A DNA stretch of 64,000 nt from Gadus chalcogrammus (lineage: Eukaryota; Chordata; Actinopteri; Gadiformes; Gadidae), in NCBI RefSeq assembly GCF_026213295.1, contig NC_079423.1, forward strand, positions 11,979,787 through 12,043,786, given 5' to 3'. Of the stretch, positions 12,127 to 24,634 are shown piece after piece. Position 1 is the stretch's first letter, and each line of letters begins with the position of its first letter. The translations under genes and the position numbers were made by a program. The notes beneath the pieces are model-generated. The model ran no database searches and was not told the origin of the DNA. It saw nothing but the letters and a program-made list of their open reading frames with translations.

Positions 12127-12654
12127 TTTCTTTTTCAACTCGAGCTCATTGCCTCCGTGGCCTACCGTGGCGTACCGTGACCTGATGTTTACTGCCAACC
12201 GCTTTGGAGGATTTAAGCAACATACAAAAACTGACAACGTCTCTCAAAACTATTTTTGTGAAACATGAGGACAGTATAGTGATACTGCCAGCAGGGAGCA
12301 CCAGAGAGCTGAACCGACAGTTGTACATTTCTTAAACTTTCACCAACACAAACACGCACGCTCACTTCAGATCATGGGAGGACGTCAAAAAATCACCACC
12401 CATTCTCTGACACTTTAACCGTTAACCTTGGTTCAAACATTTAACATCACACGCACACGCAGTGTATTTCAGATAATTAATGAATTCAGATGTCACAATG
12501 ATCGTTTACATGGATAAGGAGTCCTACTGAATCAATTACTGCCGTTTATATCTAACTAATGATTGTTTTTGTAAGAGTGTAACGTCGAGCCTCAGCAGCT
12601 TTCTCACTCCTTATGTGCTACTGTATAAAACCTGGTTTTGCGCCTGCACTAATT

Positions 12655-12774
12655 GCTTACGGCCATACCACCCTGAACACGCCCGATCTCGTCTGATCTC
12701 GGAAGCTAAGCAGGGTCGGGCCTGGTTAGTACTTGGATGGGAGACCGCCTGGGAATACCAGGTGCTGTAAGCTT
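12655..12774 (+). rRNA. 5S rRNA, unit 20
   Basis: Reads as the reference; -80 G. Confidence 0.96.
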
Positions 12775-13302
12775 TTTCTTTTTCAACTCGAGCTCATTGA
12801 CTCCGTGGCCTACCGTGGCGTACCGTGACCTGATGTTTACTGCCAACCGCTTTGGAGGATTTAAGCAACATACAAAAACTGACAACGTCTCTCAAAACTA
12901 TTTTTGTGAAACATGAGGACAGTATAGTGATACTGCCAGCAGGGAGCACCAGAGAGCTGAACCGACAGTTGTACATTTCTTAAACTTTCACCAACACAAA
13001 CACGCACGCTCACTTCAGATCATGGGAGGACGTCAAAAAATCACCACCCATTCTCTGACACTTTAACCGTTAACCTTGGTTCAAACATTTAACATCACAC
13101 GCACACGCAGTGTATTTCAGATAATTAATGAATTCAGATGTCACAATGATCGTTTACATGGATAAGGAGTCCTACTGAATCAATTACTGCCGTTTATATC
13201 TAACTAATGATTGTTTTTGTAAAAGTGTAACGTCGAGCCTCAGCAGCTTTCTCACTCCTTATGTGCTACTGTATAAAACCTGGTTTTGCGCCTGCACTAA
13301 TT

Positions 13303-13422
13303 GCTTACGGCCATACCACCCTGAACACGCCCGATCTCGTCTGATCTCGGAAGCTAAGCAGGGTCGGGCCTGGTTAGTACTTGGATGGGAGACCGCCTGG
13401 GAATACCAGGTGCTGTAAGCTT
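13303..13422 (+). rRNA. 5S rRNA, unit 21
   Basis: Reads as the reference; -80 A. Confidence 0.96.
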
Positions 13423-13950
13423 TTTCTTTTTCAACTCGAGCTCATTGACTCCGTGGCCTACCGTGGCGTACCGTGACCTGATGTTTACTGCCAACCGCTT
13501 TGGAGGATTTAAGCAACATACAAAAACTGACAACGTCTCTCAAAACTATTTTTGTGAAACATGAGGACAGTATAGTGATACTGCCAGCAGGGAGCACCAG
13601 AGAGCTGAACCGACAGTTGTACATTTCTTAAACTTTCACCAACACAAACACGCACGCTCACTTCAGATCATGGGAGGACGTCAAAAAATCACCACCCATT
13701 CTCTGACACTTTAACCGTTAACCTTGGTTCAAACATTTAACATCACACGCACACGCAGTGTATTTCAGATAATTAATGAATTCAGATGTCACAATGATCG
13801 TTTACATGGATAAGGAGTCCTACTGAATCAATTACTGCCGTTTATATCTAACTAATGATTGTTTTTGTAAAAGTGTAACGTCGAGCCTCAGCAGCTTTCT
13901 CACTCCTTATGTGCTACTGTATAAAACCTGGTTTTGCGCCTGCACTAATT

Positions 13951-14070
13951 GCTTACGGCCATACCACCCTGAACACGCCCGATCTCGTCTGATCTCGGAA
14001 GCTAAGCAGGGTCGGGCCTGGTTAGTACTTGGATGGGAGACCGCCTGGGAATACCAGGTGCTGTAAGCTT
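13951..14070 (+). rRNA. 5S rRNA, unit 22
   Basis: Reads as the reference; -80 A. Confidence 0.96.
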
Positions 14071-14598
14071 TTTCTTTTTCAACTCGAGCTCATTGACTCC
14101 GTGGCCTACCGTGGCGTACCGTGACCTGATGTTTACTGCCAACCGCTTTGGAGGATTTAAGCAACATACAAAAACTGACAACGTCTCTCAAAACTATTTT
14201 TGTGAAACATGAGGACAGTATAGTGATACTGCCAGCAGGGAGCACCAGAGAGCTGAACCGACAGTTGTACATTTCTTAAACTTTCACCAACACAAACACG
14301 CACGCTCACTTCAGATCATGGGAGGACGTCAAAAAATCACCACCCATTCTCTGACACTTTAACCGTTAACCTTGGTTCAAACATTTAACATCACACGCAC
14401 ACGCAGTGTATTTCAGATAATTAATGAATTCAGATGTCACAATGATCGTTTACATGGATAAGGAGTCCTACTGAATCAATTACTGCCGTTTATATCTAAC
14501 TAATGATTGTTTTTGTAAAAGTGTAACGTCGAGCCTCAGCAGCTTTCTCACTCCTTATGTGCTACTGTATAAAACCTGGTTTTGCGCCTGCACTAATT

Positions 14599-14718
14599 GC
14601 TTACGGCCATACCACCCTGAACACGCCCGATCTCGTCTGATCTCGGAAGCTAAGCAGGGTCGGGCCTGGTTAGTACTTGGATGGGAGACCGCCTGGGAAT
14701 ACCAGGTGCTGTAAGCTT
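14599..14718 (+). rRNA. 5S rRNA, unit 23
   Basis: Reads as the reference; -80 A. Confidence 0.96.
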
Positions 14719-15246
14719 TTTCTTTTTCAACTCGAGCTCATTGACTCCGTGGCCTACCGTGGCGTACCGTGACCTGATGTTTACTGCCAACCGCTTTGGA
14801 GGATTTAAGCAACATACAAAAACTGACAACGTCTCTCAAAACTATTTTTGTGAAACATGAGGACAGTATAGTGATACTGCCAGCAGGGAGCACCAGAGAG
14901 CTGAACCGACAGTTGTACATTTCTTAAACTTTCACCAACACAAACACGCACGCTCACTTCAGATCATGGGAGGACGTCAAAAAATCACCACCCATTCTCT
15001 GACACTTTAACCGTTAACCTTGGTTCAAACATTTAACATCACACGCACACGCAGTGTATTTCAGATAATTAATGAATTCAGATGTCACAATGATCGTTTA
15101 CATGGATAAGGAGTCCTACTGAATCAATTACTGCCGTTTATATCTAACTAATGATTGTTTTTGTAAGAGTGTAACGTCGAGCCTCAGCAGCTTTCTCACT
15201 CCTTATGTGCTACTGTATAAAACCTGGTTTTGCGCCTGCACTAATT

Positions 15247-15366
15247 GCTTACGGCCATACCACCCTGAACACGCCCGATCTCGTCTGATCTCGGAAGCTA
15301 AGCAGGGTCGGGCCTGGTTAGTACTTGGATGGGAGACCGCCTGGGAATACCAGGTGCTGTAAGCTT
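15247..15366 (+). rRNA. 5S rRNA, unit 24
   Basis: Reads as the reference; -80 G. Confidence 0.96.
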
Positions 15367-15894
15367 TTTCTTTTTCAACTCGAGCTCATTGACTCCGTGG
15401 CCTACCGTGGCGTACCGTGACCTGATGTTTACTGCCAACCGCTTTGGAGGATTTAAGCAACATACAAAAACTGACAACGTCTCTCAAAACTATTTTTGTG
15501 AAACATGAGGACAGTATAGTGATACTGCCAGCAGGGAGCACCAGAGAGCTGAACCGACAGTTGTACATTTCTTAAACTTTCACCAACACAAACACGCACG
15601 CTCACTTCAGATCATGGGAGGACGTCAAAAAATCACCACCCATTCTCTGACACTTTAACCGTTAACCTTGGTTCAAACATTTAACATCACACGCACACGC
15701 AGTGTATTTCAGATAATTAATGAATTCAGATGTCACAATGATCGTTTACATGGATAAGGAGTCCTACTGAATCAATTACTGCCGTTTATATCTAACTAAT
15801 GATTGTTTTTGTAAAAGTGTAACGTCGAGCCTCAGCAGCTTTCTCACTCCTTATGTGCTACTGTATAAAACCTGGTTTTGCGCCTGCACTAATT

Positions 15895-16014
15895 GCTTAC
15901 GGCCATACCACCCTGAACACGCCCGATCTCGTCTGATCTCGGAAGCTAAGCAGGGTCGGGCCTGGTTAGTACTTGGATGGGAGACCGCCTGGGAATACCA
16001 GGTGCTGTAAGCTT
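15895..16014 (+). rRNA. 5S rRNA, unit 25
   Basis: Reads as the reference; -80 A. Confidence 0.96.
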
Positions 16015-16542
16015 TTTCTTTTTCAACTCGAGCTCATTGACTCCGTGGCCTACCGTGGCGTACCGTGACCTGATGTTTACTGCCAACCGCTTTGGAGGAT
16101 TTAAGCAACATACAAAAACTGACAACGTCTCTCAAAACTATTTTTGTGAAACATGAGGACAGTATAGTGATACTGCCAGCAGGGAGCACCAGAGAGCTGA
16201 ACCGACAGTTGTACATTTCTTAAACTTTCACCAACACAAACACGCACGCTCACTTCAGATCATGGGAGGACGTCAAAAAATCACCACCCATTCTCTGACA
16301 CTTTAACCGTTAACCTTGGTTCAAACATTTAACATCACACGCACACGCAGTGTATTTCAGATAATTAATGAATTCAGATGTCACAATGATCGTTTACATG
16401 GATAAGGAGTCCTACTGAATCAATTACTGCCGTTTATATCTAACTAATGATTGTTTTTGTAAAAGTGTAACGTCGAGCCTCAGCAGCTTTCTCACTCCTT
16501 ATGTGCTACTGTATAAAACCTGGTTTTGCGCCTGCACTAATT

Positions 16543-16662
16543 GCTTACGGCCATACCACCCTGAACACGCCCGATCTCGTCTGATCTCGGAAGCTAAGCA
16601 GGGTCGGGCCTGGTTAGTACTTGGATGGGAGACCGCCTGGGAATACCAGGTGCTGTAAGCTT
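16543..16662 (+). rRNA. 5S rRNA, unit 26
   Basis: Reads as the reference; -80 A. Confidence 0.96.
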
Positions 16663-17190
16663 TTTCTTTTTCAACTCGAGCTCATTGACTCCGTGGCCTA
16701 CCGTGGCGTACCGTGACCTGATGTTTACTGCCAACCGCTTTGGAGGATTTAAGCAACATACAAAAACTGACAACGTCTCTCAAAACTATTTTTGTGAAAC
16801 ATGAGGACAGTATAGTGATACTGCCAGCAGGGAGCACCAGAGAGCTGAACCGACAGTTGTACATTTCTTAAACTTTCACCAACACAAACACGCACGCTCA
16901 CTTCAGATCATGGGAGGACGTCAAAAAATCACCACCCATTCTCTGACACTTTAACCGTTAACCTTGGTTCAAACATTTAACATCACACGCACACGCAGTG
17001 TATTTCAGATAATTAATGAATTCAGATGTCACAATGATCGTTTACATGGATAAGGAGTCCTACTGAATCAATTACTGCCGTTTATATCTAACTAATGATT
17101 GTTTTTGTAAGAGTGTAACGTCGAGCCTCAGCAGCTTTCTCACTCCTTATGTGCTACTGTATAAAACCTGGTTTTGCGCCTGCACTAATT

Positions 17191-17310
17191 GCTTACGGCC
17201 ATACCACCCTGAACACGCCCGATCTCGTCTGATCTCGGAAGCTAAGCAGGGTCGGGCCTGGTTAGTACTTGGATGGGAGACCGCCTGGGAATACCAGGTG
17301 CTGTAAGCTT
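17191..17310 (+). rRNA. 5S rRNA, unit 27
   Basis: Reads as the reference; -80 G. Confidence 0.96.
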
Positions 17311-17838
17311 TTTCTTTTTCAACTCGAGCTCATTGACTCCGTGGCCTACCGTGGCGTACCGTGACCTGATGTTTACTGCCAACCGCTTTGGAGGATTTAA
17401 GCAACATACAAAAACTGACAACGTCTCTCAAAACTATTTTTGTGAAACATGAGGACAGTATAGTGATACTGCCAGCAGGGAGCACCAGAGAGCTGAACCG
17501 ACAGTTGTACATTTCTTAAACTTTCACCAACACAAACACGCACGCTCACTTCAGATCATGGGAGGACGTCAAAAAATCACCACCCATTCTCTGACACTTT
17601 AACCGTTAACCTTGGTTCAAACATTTAACATCACACGCACACGCAGTGTATTTCAGATAATTAATGAATTCAGATGTCACAATGATCGTTTACATGGATA
17701 AGGAGTCCTACTGAATCAATTACTGCCGTTTATATCTAACTAATGATTGTTTTTGTAAAAGTGTAACGTCGAGCCTCAGCAGCTTTCTCACTCCTTATGT
17801 GCTACTGTATAAAACCTGGTTTTGCGCCTGCACTAATT

Positions 17839-17958
17839 GCTTACGGCCATACCACCCTGAACACGCCCGATCTCGTCTGATCTCGGAAGCTAAGCAGGGT
17901 CGGGCCTGGTTAGTACTTGGATGGGAGACCGCCTGGGAATACCAGGTGCTGTAAGCTT
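17839..17958 (+). rRNA. 5S rRNA, unit 28
   Basis: Reads as the reference; -80 A. Confidence 0.96.
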
Positions 17959-18486
17959 TTTCTTTTTCAACTCGAGCTCATTGACTCCGTGGCCTACCGT
18001 GGCGTACCGTGACCTGATGTTTACTGCCAACCGCTTTGGAGGATTTAAGCAACATACAAAAACTGACAACGTCTCTCAAAACTATTTTTGTGAAACATGA
18101 GGACAGTATAGTGATACTGCCAGCAGGGAGCACCAGAGAGCTGAACCGACAGTTGTACATTTCTTAAACTTTCACCAACACAAACACGCACGCTCACTTC
18201 AGATCATGGGAGGACGTCAAAAAATCACCACCCATTCTCTGACACTTTAACCGTTAACCTTGGTTCAAACATTTAACATCACACGCACACGCAGTGTATT
18301 TCAGATAATTAATGAATTCAGATGTCACAATGATCGTTTACATGGATAAGGAGTCCTACTGAATCAATTACTGCCGTTTATATCTAACTAATGATTGTTT
18401 TTGTAAAAGTGTAACGTCGAGCCTCAGCAGCTTTCTCACTCCTTATGTGCTACTGTATAAAACCTGGTTTTGCGCCTGCACTAATT

Positions 18487-18606
18487 GCTTACGGCCATAC
18501 CACCCTGAACACGCCCGATCTCGTCTGATCTCGGAAGCTAAGCAGGGTCGGGCCTGGTTAGTACTTGGATGGGAGACCGCCTGGGAATACCAGGTGCTGT
18601 AAGCTT
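18487..18606 (+). rRNA. 5S rRNA, unit 29
   Basis: Reads as the reference; -80 A. Confidence 0.96.
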
Positions 18607-19134
18607 TTTCTTTTTCAACTCGAGCTCATTGACTCCGTGGCCTACCGTGGCGTACCGTGACCTGATGTTTACTGCCAACCGCTTTGGAGGATTTAAGCAA
18701 CATACAAAAACTGACAACGTCTCTCAAAACTATTTTTGTGAAACATGAGGACAGTATAGTGATACTGCCAGCAGGGAGCACCAGAGAGCTGAACCGACAG
18801 TTGTACATTTCTTAAACTTTCACCAACACAAACACGCACGCTCACTTCAGATCATGGGAGGACGTCAAAAAATCACCACCCATTCTCTGACACTTTAACC
18901 GTTAACCTTGGTTCAAACATTTAACATCACACGCACACGCAGTGTATTTCAGATAATTAATGAATTCAGATGTCACAATGATCGTTTACATGGATAAGGA
19001 GTCCTACTGAATCAATTACTGCCGTTTATATCTAACTAATGATTGTTTTTGTAAAAGTGTAACGTCGAGCCTCAGCAGCTTTCTCACTCCTTATGTGCTA
19101 CTGTATAAAACCTGGTTTTGCGCCTGCACTAATT

Positions 19135-19254
19135 GCTTACGGCCATACCACCCTGAACACGCCCGATCTCGTCTGATCTCGGAAGCTAAGCAGGGTCGGG
19201 CCTGGTTAGTACTTGGATGGGAGACCGCCTGGGAATACCAGGTGCTGTAAGCTT
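19135..19254 (+). rRNA. 5S rRNA, unit 30
   Basis: Reads as the reference; -80 A. Confidence 0.96.
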
Positions 19255-19782
19255 TTTCTTTTTCAACTCGAGCTCATTGACTCCGTGGCCTACCGTGGCG
19301 TACCGTGACCTGATGTTTACTGCCAACCGCTTTGGAGGATTTAAGCAACATACAAAAACTGACAACGTCTCTCAAAACTATTTTTGTGAAACATGAGGAC
19401 AGTATAGTGATACTGCCAGCAGGGAGCACCAGAGAGCTGAACCGACAGTTGTACATTTCTTAAACTTTCACCAACACAAACACGCACGCTCACTTCAGAT
19501 CATGGGAGGACGTCAAAAAATCACCACCCATTCTCTGACACTTTAACCGTTAACCTTGGTTCAAACATTTAACATCACACGCACACGCAGTGTATTTCAG
19601 ATAATTAATGAATTCAGATGTCACAATGATCGTTTACATGGATAAGGAGTCCTACTGAATCAATTACTGCCGTTTATATCTAACTAATGATTGTTTTTGT
19701 AAAAGTGTAACGTCGAGCCTCAGCAGCTTTCTCACTCCTTATGTGCTACTGTATAAAACCTGGTTTTGCGCCTGCACTAATT

Positions 19783-19902
19783 GCTTACGGCCATACCACC
19801 CTGAACACGCCCGATCTCGTCTGATCTCGGAAGCTAAGCAGGGTCGGGCCTGGTTAGTACTTGGATGGGAGACCGCCTGGGAATACCAGGTGCTGTAAGC
19901 TT
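19783..19902 (+). rRNA. 5S rRNA, unit 31
   Basis: Reads as the reference; -80 A; +146 C. Confidence 0.96.
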
Positions 19903-20430
19903 TTTCTTTTTCAACTCGAGCTCATTGCCTCCGTGGCCTACCGTGGCGTACCGTGACCTGATGTTTACTGCCAACCGCTTTGGAGGATTTAAGCAACATA
20001 CAAAAACTGACAACGTCTCTCAAAACTATTTTTGTGAAACATGAGGACAGTATAGTGATACTGCCAGCAGGGAGCACCAGAGAGCTGAACCGACAGTTGT
20101 ACATTTCTTAAACTTTCACCAACACAAACACGCACGCTCACTTCAGATCATGGGAGGACGTCAAAAAATCACCACCCATTCTCTGACACTTTAACCGTTA
20201 ACCTTGGTTCAAACATTTAACATCACACGCACACGCAGTGTATTTCAGATAATTAATGAATTCAGATGTCACAATGATCGTTTACATGGATAAGGAGTCC
20301 TACTGAATCAATTACTGCCGTTTATATCTAACTAATGATTGTTTTTGTAAAAGTGTAACGTCGAGCCTCAGCAGCTTTCTCACTCCTTATGTGCTACTGT
20401 ATAAAACCTGGTTTTGCGCCTGCACTAATT

Positions 20431-20550
20431 GCTTACGGCCATACCACCCTGAACACGCCCGATCTCGTCTGATCTCGGAAGCTAAGCAGGGTCGGGCCTG
20501 GTTAGTACTTGGATGGGAGACCGCCTGGGAATACCAGGTGCTGTAAGCTT
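20431..20550 (+). rRNA. 5S rRNA, unit 32
   Basis: Reads as the reference; -80 A. Confidence 0.96.
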
Positions 20551-21078
20551 TTTCTTTTTCAACTCGAGCTCATTGACTCCGTGGCCTACCGTGGCGTACC
20601 GTGACCTGATGTTTACTGCCAACCGCTTTGGAGGATTTAAGCAACATACAAAAACTGACAACGTCTCTCAAAACTATTTTTGTGAAACATGAGGACAGTA
20701 TAGTGATACTGCCAGCAGGGAGCACCAGAGAGCTGAACCGACAGTTGTACATTTCTTAAACTTTCACCAACACAAACACGCACGCTCACTTCAGATCATG
20801 GGAGGACGTCAAAAAATCACCACCCATTCTCTGACACTTTAACCGTTAACCTTGGTTCAAACATTTAACATCACACGCACACGCAGTGTATTTCAGATAA
20901 TTAATGAATTCAGATGTCACAATGATCGTTTACATGGATAAGGAGTCCTACTGAATCAATTACTGCCGTTTATATCTAACTAATGATTGTTTTTGTAAAA
21001 GTGTAACGTCGAGCCTCAGCAGCTTTCTCACTCCTTATGTGCTACTGTATAAAACCTGGTTTTGCGCCTGCACTAATT

Positions 21079-21198
21079 GCTTACGGCCATACCACCCTGA
21101 ACACGCCCGATCTCGTCTGATCTCGGAAGCTAAGCAGGGTCGGGCCTGGTTAGTACTTGGATGGGAGACCGCCTGGGAATACCAGGTGCTGTAAGCTT
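21079..21198 (+). rRNA. 5S rRNA, unit 33
   Basis: Gene reads as the reference. Its spacer is the short class and has private changes (gtggtgtacc near 21230, aactgtttttg near 21312, aacatgcacg near 21415). Confidence 0.95.
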
Positions 21199-21716
21199 TT
21201 TCTTTTTCAACTCGAGCTCATTGACTCCGTGGTGTACCGTGACCTGATGTTTACTGCCAACCGCTTTGGAGGATTTAAGCAACATACAAAAACTGACAAC
21301 GTCTCTCAAAACTGTTTTTGTGAAACATGAGGACAGTATAGTGATACTGCCAGCAGGGAGCACCAGAGAGCTGAACCGACAGTTGTACATTTCTTAAACT
21401 TTCACCAACACAAACATGCACGCTCACTTCAGATCATGGGAGGACGTCAAAAAATCACCACCCATTCTCTGACACTTTAACCGTTAACCTTGGTTCAAAC
21501 ATTTAACATCACACGCACACGCAGTGTATTTCAGATAATTAATGAATTCAGATGTCACAATGATCGTTTACATGGATAAGGAGTCCTACTGAATCAATTA
21601 CTGCCGTTTATATCTAACTAATGATTGTTTTTGTAAAAGTGTAACGTCGAGCCTCAGCCGCTTTCTCACTCCTTATGTGCTACTGTATAAAACCTGGTTT
21701 TGCGCCTGCACTAATT

Positions 21717-21836
21717 GCTTACGGCCATACCACCCTGAACACGCCCGATCTCGTCTGAACTCGGGAGCTAAGCAGGGTCGGGCCTGGTTAGTACTTGGAT
21801 GGGAGACCGCCTGGGAATACCAGGTGCTGTAAGCTT
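21717..21836 (+). rRNA. 5S rRNA, unit 34
   Basis: Two changes, T to A at +43 and A to G at +49, both just outside the A box; +146 C. Its spacer is interrupted after a CAG by the Harbinger element that starts at 22081. Confidence 0.94.
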
Positions 21837-22080
21837 TTTCTTTTTAAACTCGAGCTCATTGCCTCCGTGGCCTACCGTGGCGTACCGTGACCTGATGTTT
21901 ACTGCCAACCGCTTTGGAGGATTTAAGCAACATACAAAAACTGACAACGTCTCTCAAAACTATTTTTGTGAAACATGAGGACAGTATAGTGATACTGCCA
22001 GCAGGGAGCACCAGAGAGCTGAAACGACAGTTGTACATTTCTTAAACTTTCACCAACACAAACACGCACGCTCACTTCAG

Positions 22081-22095
22081 GGCCCCGTTTCCCGA
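22081..22095 (+). repeat. Left terminal inverted repeat, Harbinger A copy 1
   Basis: 15 bp, perfect inverse of 23565-23579. Confidence 0.93.
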
Positions 22096-22660
22096 TAACG
22101 ATGGATCCACGCTCGTACGATCATTCTCACGATGGATCTTGCGATCCATCGTCAATTTCTTTGGAGCGTTTCCCGAAACTCCTCTTAACGTGAACGCGCA
22201 TTCGCTGCACTCACGACGTCGTAGGATTGTAACTGTCTACTGACACGGTGCTGAAATGGGCTCCGTAGGAGGGGGAGACGCAGGAATGTCGCAGGAAAAT
22301 TGTGTTAAAAAGGGTTAAAATAAATCCCCATCAAGGACAACAGCAGAGTAGCCTCCGAAAAAAATAGACTGCAATTAGATGAATGCTATAGCAAGACATT
22401 AAAACACAATTGATTAGGCTTAAACCGACATATATCAGTCCTAATCCTGAATGCACTGTGCGTTTCACGGCATTTTCCCCCCTGAAATAATTCCATATGA
22501 CAAAAAATTAAAAATTGCTTGTGTGACAACTACATTTATCTTAATGGGCTGATTTCTGAAACATGCTTTGCGCAGCAAAGAGAGCCGACTTAATCTGATT
22601 CCGCATAAGGGTTTCCTTGATTGATCATTTGATTGGCTATAAAAGCCCCTCCGGAAATAG

Positions 22661-22993
22661 GGTAAGGTATGTATTGATGAGGAATACAACGAAGCCCACC
22701 GTCTGGCCCGGTGCATCGTTGAGCGCACGATCGGGAGGTGGAAGTTGCGCTATATTAGATGCCTTCATCACAAGTCAGGCGGAGGGCTCCAGTTTTCGCC
22801 GGCCAAGTCATGCGCCGTGATATGTGTGACGGCTATGTTGCACAACATTGCAGCTAAGGCTGGGGTGGCATTGCTTGAACCGGAGGACGCTGAGGACGAT
22901 GACGACGAGGAAGATCGGTGTGAGGACGGCCTCCCTCATAACTACGCGGCTGGTTTTCATGCGCGTCGAAGAGTGATTGAGACTTTTTTTTAA
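22661..22993 (+). pseudogene. Harbinger transposase C-terminal fragment (copy 1)
   Basis: Open frame of about 110 codons that ends at a natural stop. It contains the HARBI1/DDE_Tnp_4-type C-terminal signature: YNEAHRLARCIVERTIGRWK (the E of VER is the likely third acidic catalytic residue, by family knowledge), then SCAVICVTAMLHNIA, then an acidic tail (DDDDEED). The two other catalytic acids and the whole N-terminal half are absent; the sequence upstream of 22661 is non-coding and in-frame stopped. The full-length nuclease would have several hundred residues. It is a remnant without expected activity. Confidence 0.85.
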
Positions 22994-23564
22994 CCCCCTC
23001 CACCCTCCCACATGTCACTAAACATTCCCGTCAACGTGACCAATCCCCACCATATCCCAGCCTTTTGCCTGCTCCTTTGCTTGTTTTTTATAATTTATTT
23101 TATTTCTTTATTTTAATTTTTTTTAATTTAATTTAATTTTTTACATTATTTTATGCTACGTTTTATGAGTAGCCTATGTCAGTCTGCACAAATCCCCCCA
23201 CTTTCTCTCACACATTTTGAGTGCCCTGCCTGCGCAAACATTTTCTGGACTGTCCCGTTTTATTTTGGCCATTTTAACATCTTTATTAATAAATAAATTA
23301 ATAATCTTTATTAATTACCAAACTAAGAACATAAAGGCGCAATGCGTTTTAATAAAACGCATCCAATAGACGGAATGTCCGATGGTGTCGCCACTGAGGC
23401 TATAGCTGACGATGCTCTTAGCGTCCTACGAGCACCCCTGGAGTACTCGTTAGCTACGAGCGTTTTCAAGACGTTCGTTCCCCACGATGCTTTCGGGAAA
23501 CGCGGTGAAAACTCTACGATGCCCTTACGACGCACTTCACGATCCACTTAGGCTAACGATGCTT

Positions 23565-23579
23565 TCGGGAAACGGGGCC
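23565..23579 (-). repeat. Right terminal inverted repeat, Harbinger A copy 1
   Basis: 15 bp, perfect inverse of 22081-22095. The CAG duplication follows directly. Confidence 0.93.
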
Positions 23580-23866
23580 CAGATCATGGGAGGACGTCAA
23601 AAAATCACCACCCATTCTCTGACACTTTAACCGTTAACCTTGGTTCAAACATTTAACATCACACGCACACGCAGTGTATTTCAGATAATTAATGAATTCA
23701 GATGTCACAATGATCGTTTACATGGATAAGGAGTCCTACTGAATCAATTACTGCCGTTTATATCTAACTAATGATTGTTTTTGTAAGAGTGTAACGTCGA
23801 GCCTCAGCAGCTTTCTCACTCCTTATGTGCTACTGTATAAAACCTGGTTTTGCGCCTGCACTAATT

Positions 23867-23986
23867 GCTTACGGCCATACCACCCTGAACACGCCCGATC
23901 TCGTCTGATCTCGGAAGCTAAGCAGGGTCGGGCCTGGTTAGTACTTGGATGGGAGACCGCCTGGGAATACCAGGTGCTGTAAGCTT
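23867..23986 (+). rRNA. 5S rRNA, unit 35
   Basis: Reads as the reference; -80 G. First gene after the transposon. Confidence 0.96.
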
Positions 23987-24514
23987 TTTCTTTTTCAACT
24001 CGAGCTCATTGACTCCGTGGCCTACCGTGGCGTACCGTGACCTGATGTTTACTGCCAACCGCTTTGGAGGATTTAAGCAACATACAAAAACTGACAACGT
24101 CTCTCAAAACTATTTTTGTGAAACATGAGGACAGTATAGTGATACTGCCAGCAGGGAGCACCAGAGAGCTGAACCGACAGTTGTACATTTCTTAAACTTT
24201 CACCAACACAAACACGCACGCTCACTTCAGATCATGGGAGGACGTCAAAAAATCACCACCCATTCTCTGACACTTTAACCGTTAACCTTGGTTCAAACAT
24301 TTAACATCACACGCACACGCAGTGTATTTCAGATAATTAATGAATTCAGATGTCACAATGATCGTTTACATGGATAAGGAGTCCTACTGAATCAATTACT
24401 GCCGTTTATATCTAACTAATGATTGTTTTTGTAAGAGTGTAACGTCGAGCCTCAGCAGCTTTCTCACTCCTTATGTGCTACTGTATAAAACCTGGTTTTG
24501 CGCCTGCACTAATT

Positions 24515-24634
24515 GCTTACGGCCATACCACCCTGAACACGCCCGATCTCGTCTGATCTCGGAAGCTAAGCAGGGTCGGGCCTGGTTAGTACTTGGATGG
24601 GAGACCGCCTGGGAATACCAGGTGCTGTAAGCTT
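24515..24634 (+). rRNA. 5S rRNA, unit 36
   Basis: Reads as the reference; -80 G. Confidence 0.96.

Larger units (their letters stand above)
7345..22080 (+). repeat. 5S rDNA tandem array, segment 2 (units 12-34)
   Basis: Twenty-three 5S genes in strict 648-bp periodicity, apart from the 638-bp step between 21079 and 21717. The units are nearly identical up to about 21 kb. The last two, next to the Harbinger insertion, carry several private substitutions. Confidence 0.97.
22081..23579 (+). mobile_element. PIF/Harbinger DNA transposon, family A copy 1 (non-autonomous, 1,499 bp)
   Basis: Perfect 15-bp terminal inverted repeats (GGCCCCGTTTCCCGA), flanked by a 3-bp target duplication CAG (22078-22080 and 23580-23582). 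The empty site can be read in every other spacer as cttcagatcatg. 3-bp duplications and a HARBI1-like transposase remnant place it in PIF/Harbinger; CWG duplications are known for fish Harbinger elements. Subterminal copies of cgtttcccgaaa lie in both ends (near 22167 and, inverted, near 23490). An AT-rich tract lies at about 23080-23155. Most of the transposase gene is missing, so the copy cannot move by itself. Confidence 0.92.

Noticed and set aside
22465..22728. Minus-strand 87-codon frame in Harbinger A copy 1
   Set aside because: It overlaps the plus-strand transposase remnant and is changed in copy 2; no domain seen.
23080..23155. AT-rich tract as a possible origin or matrix attachment site
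   Set aside because: It is inside the transposon, differs in length in copy 2, and has no further signal.
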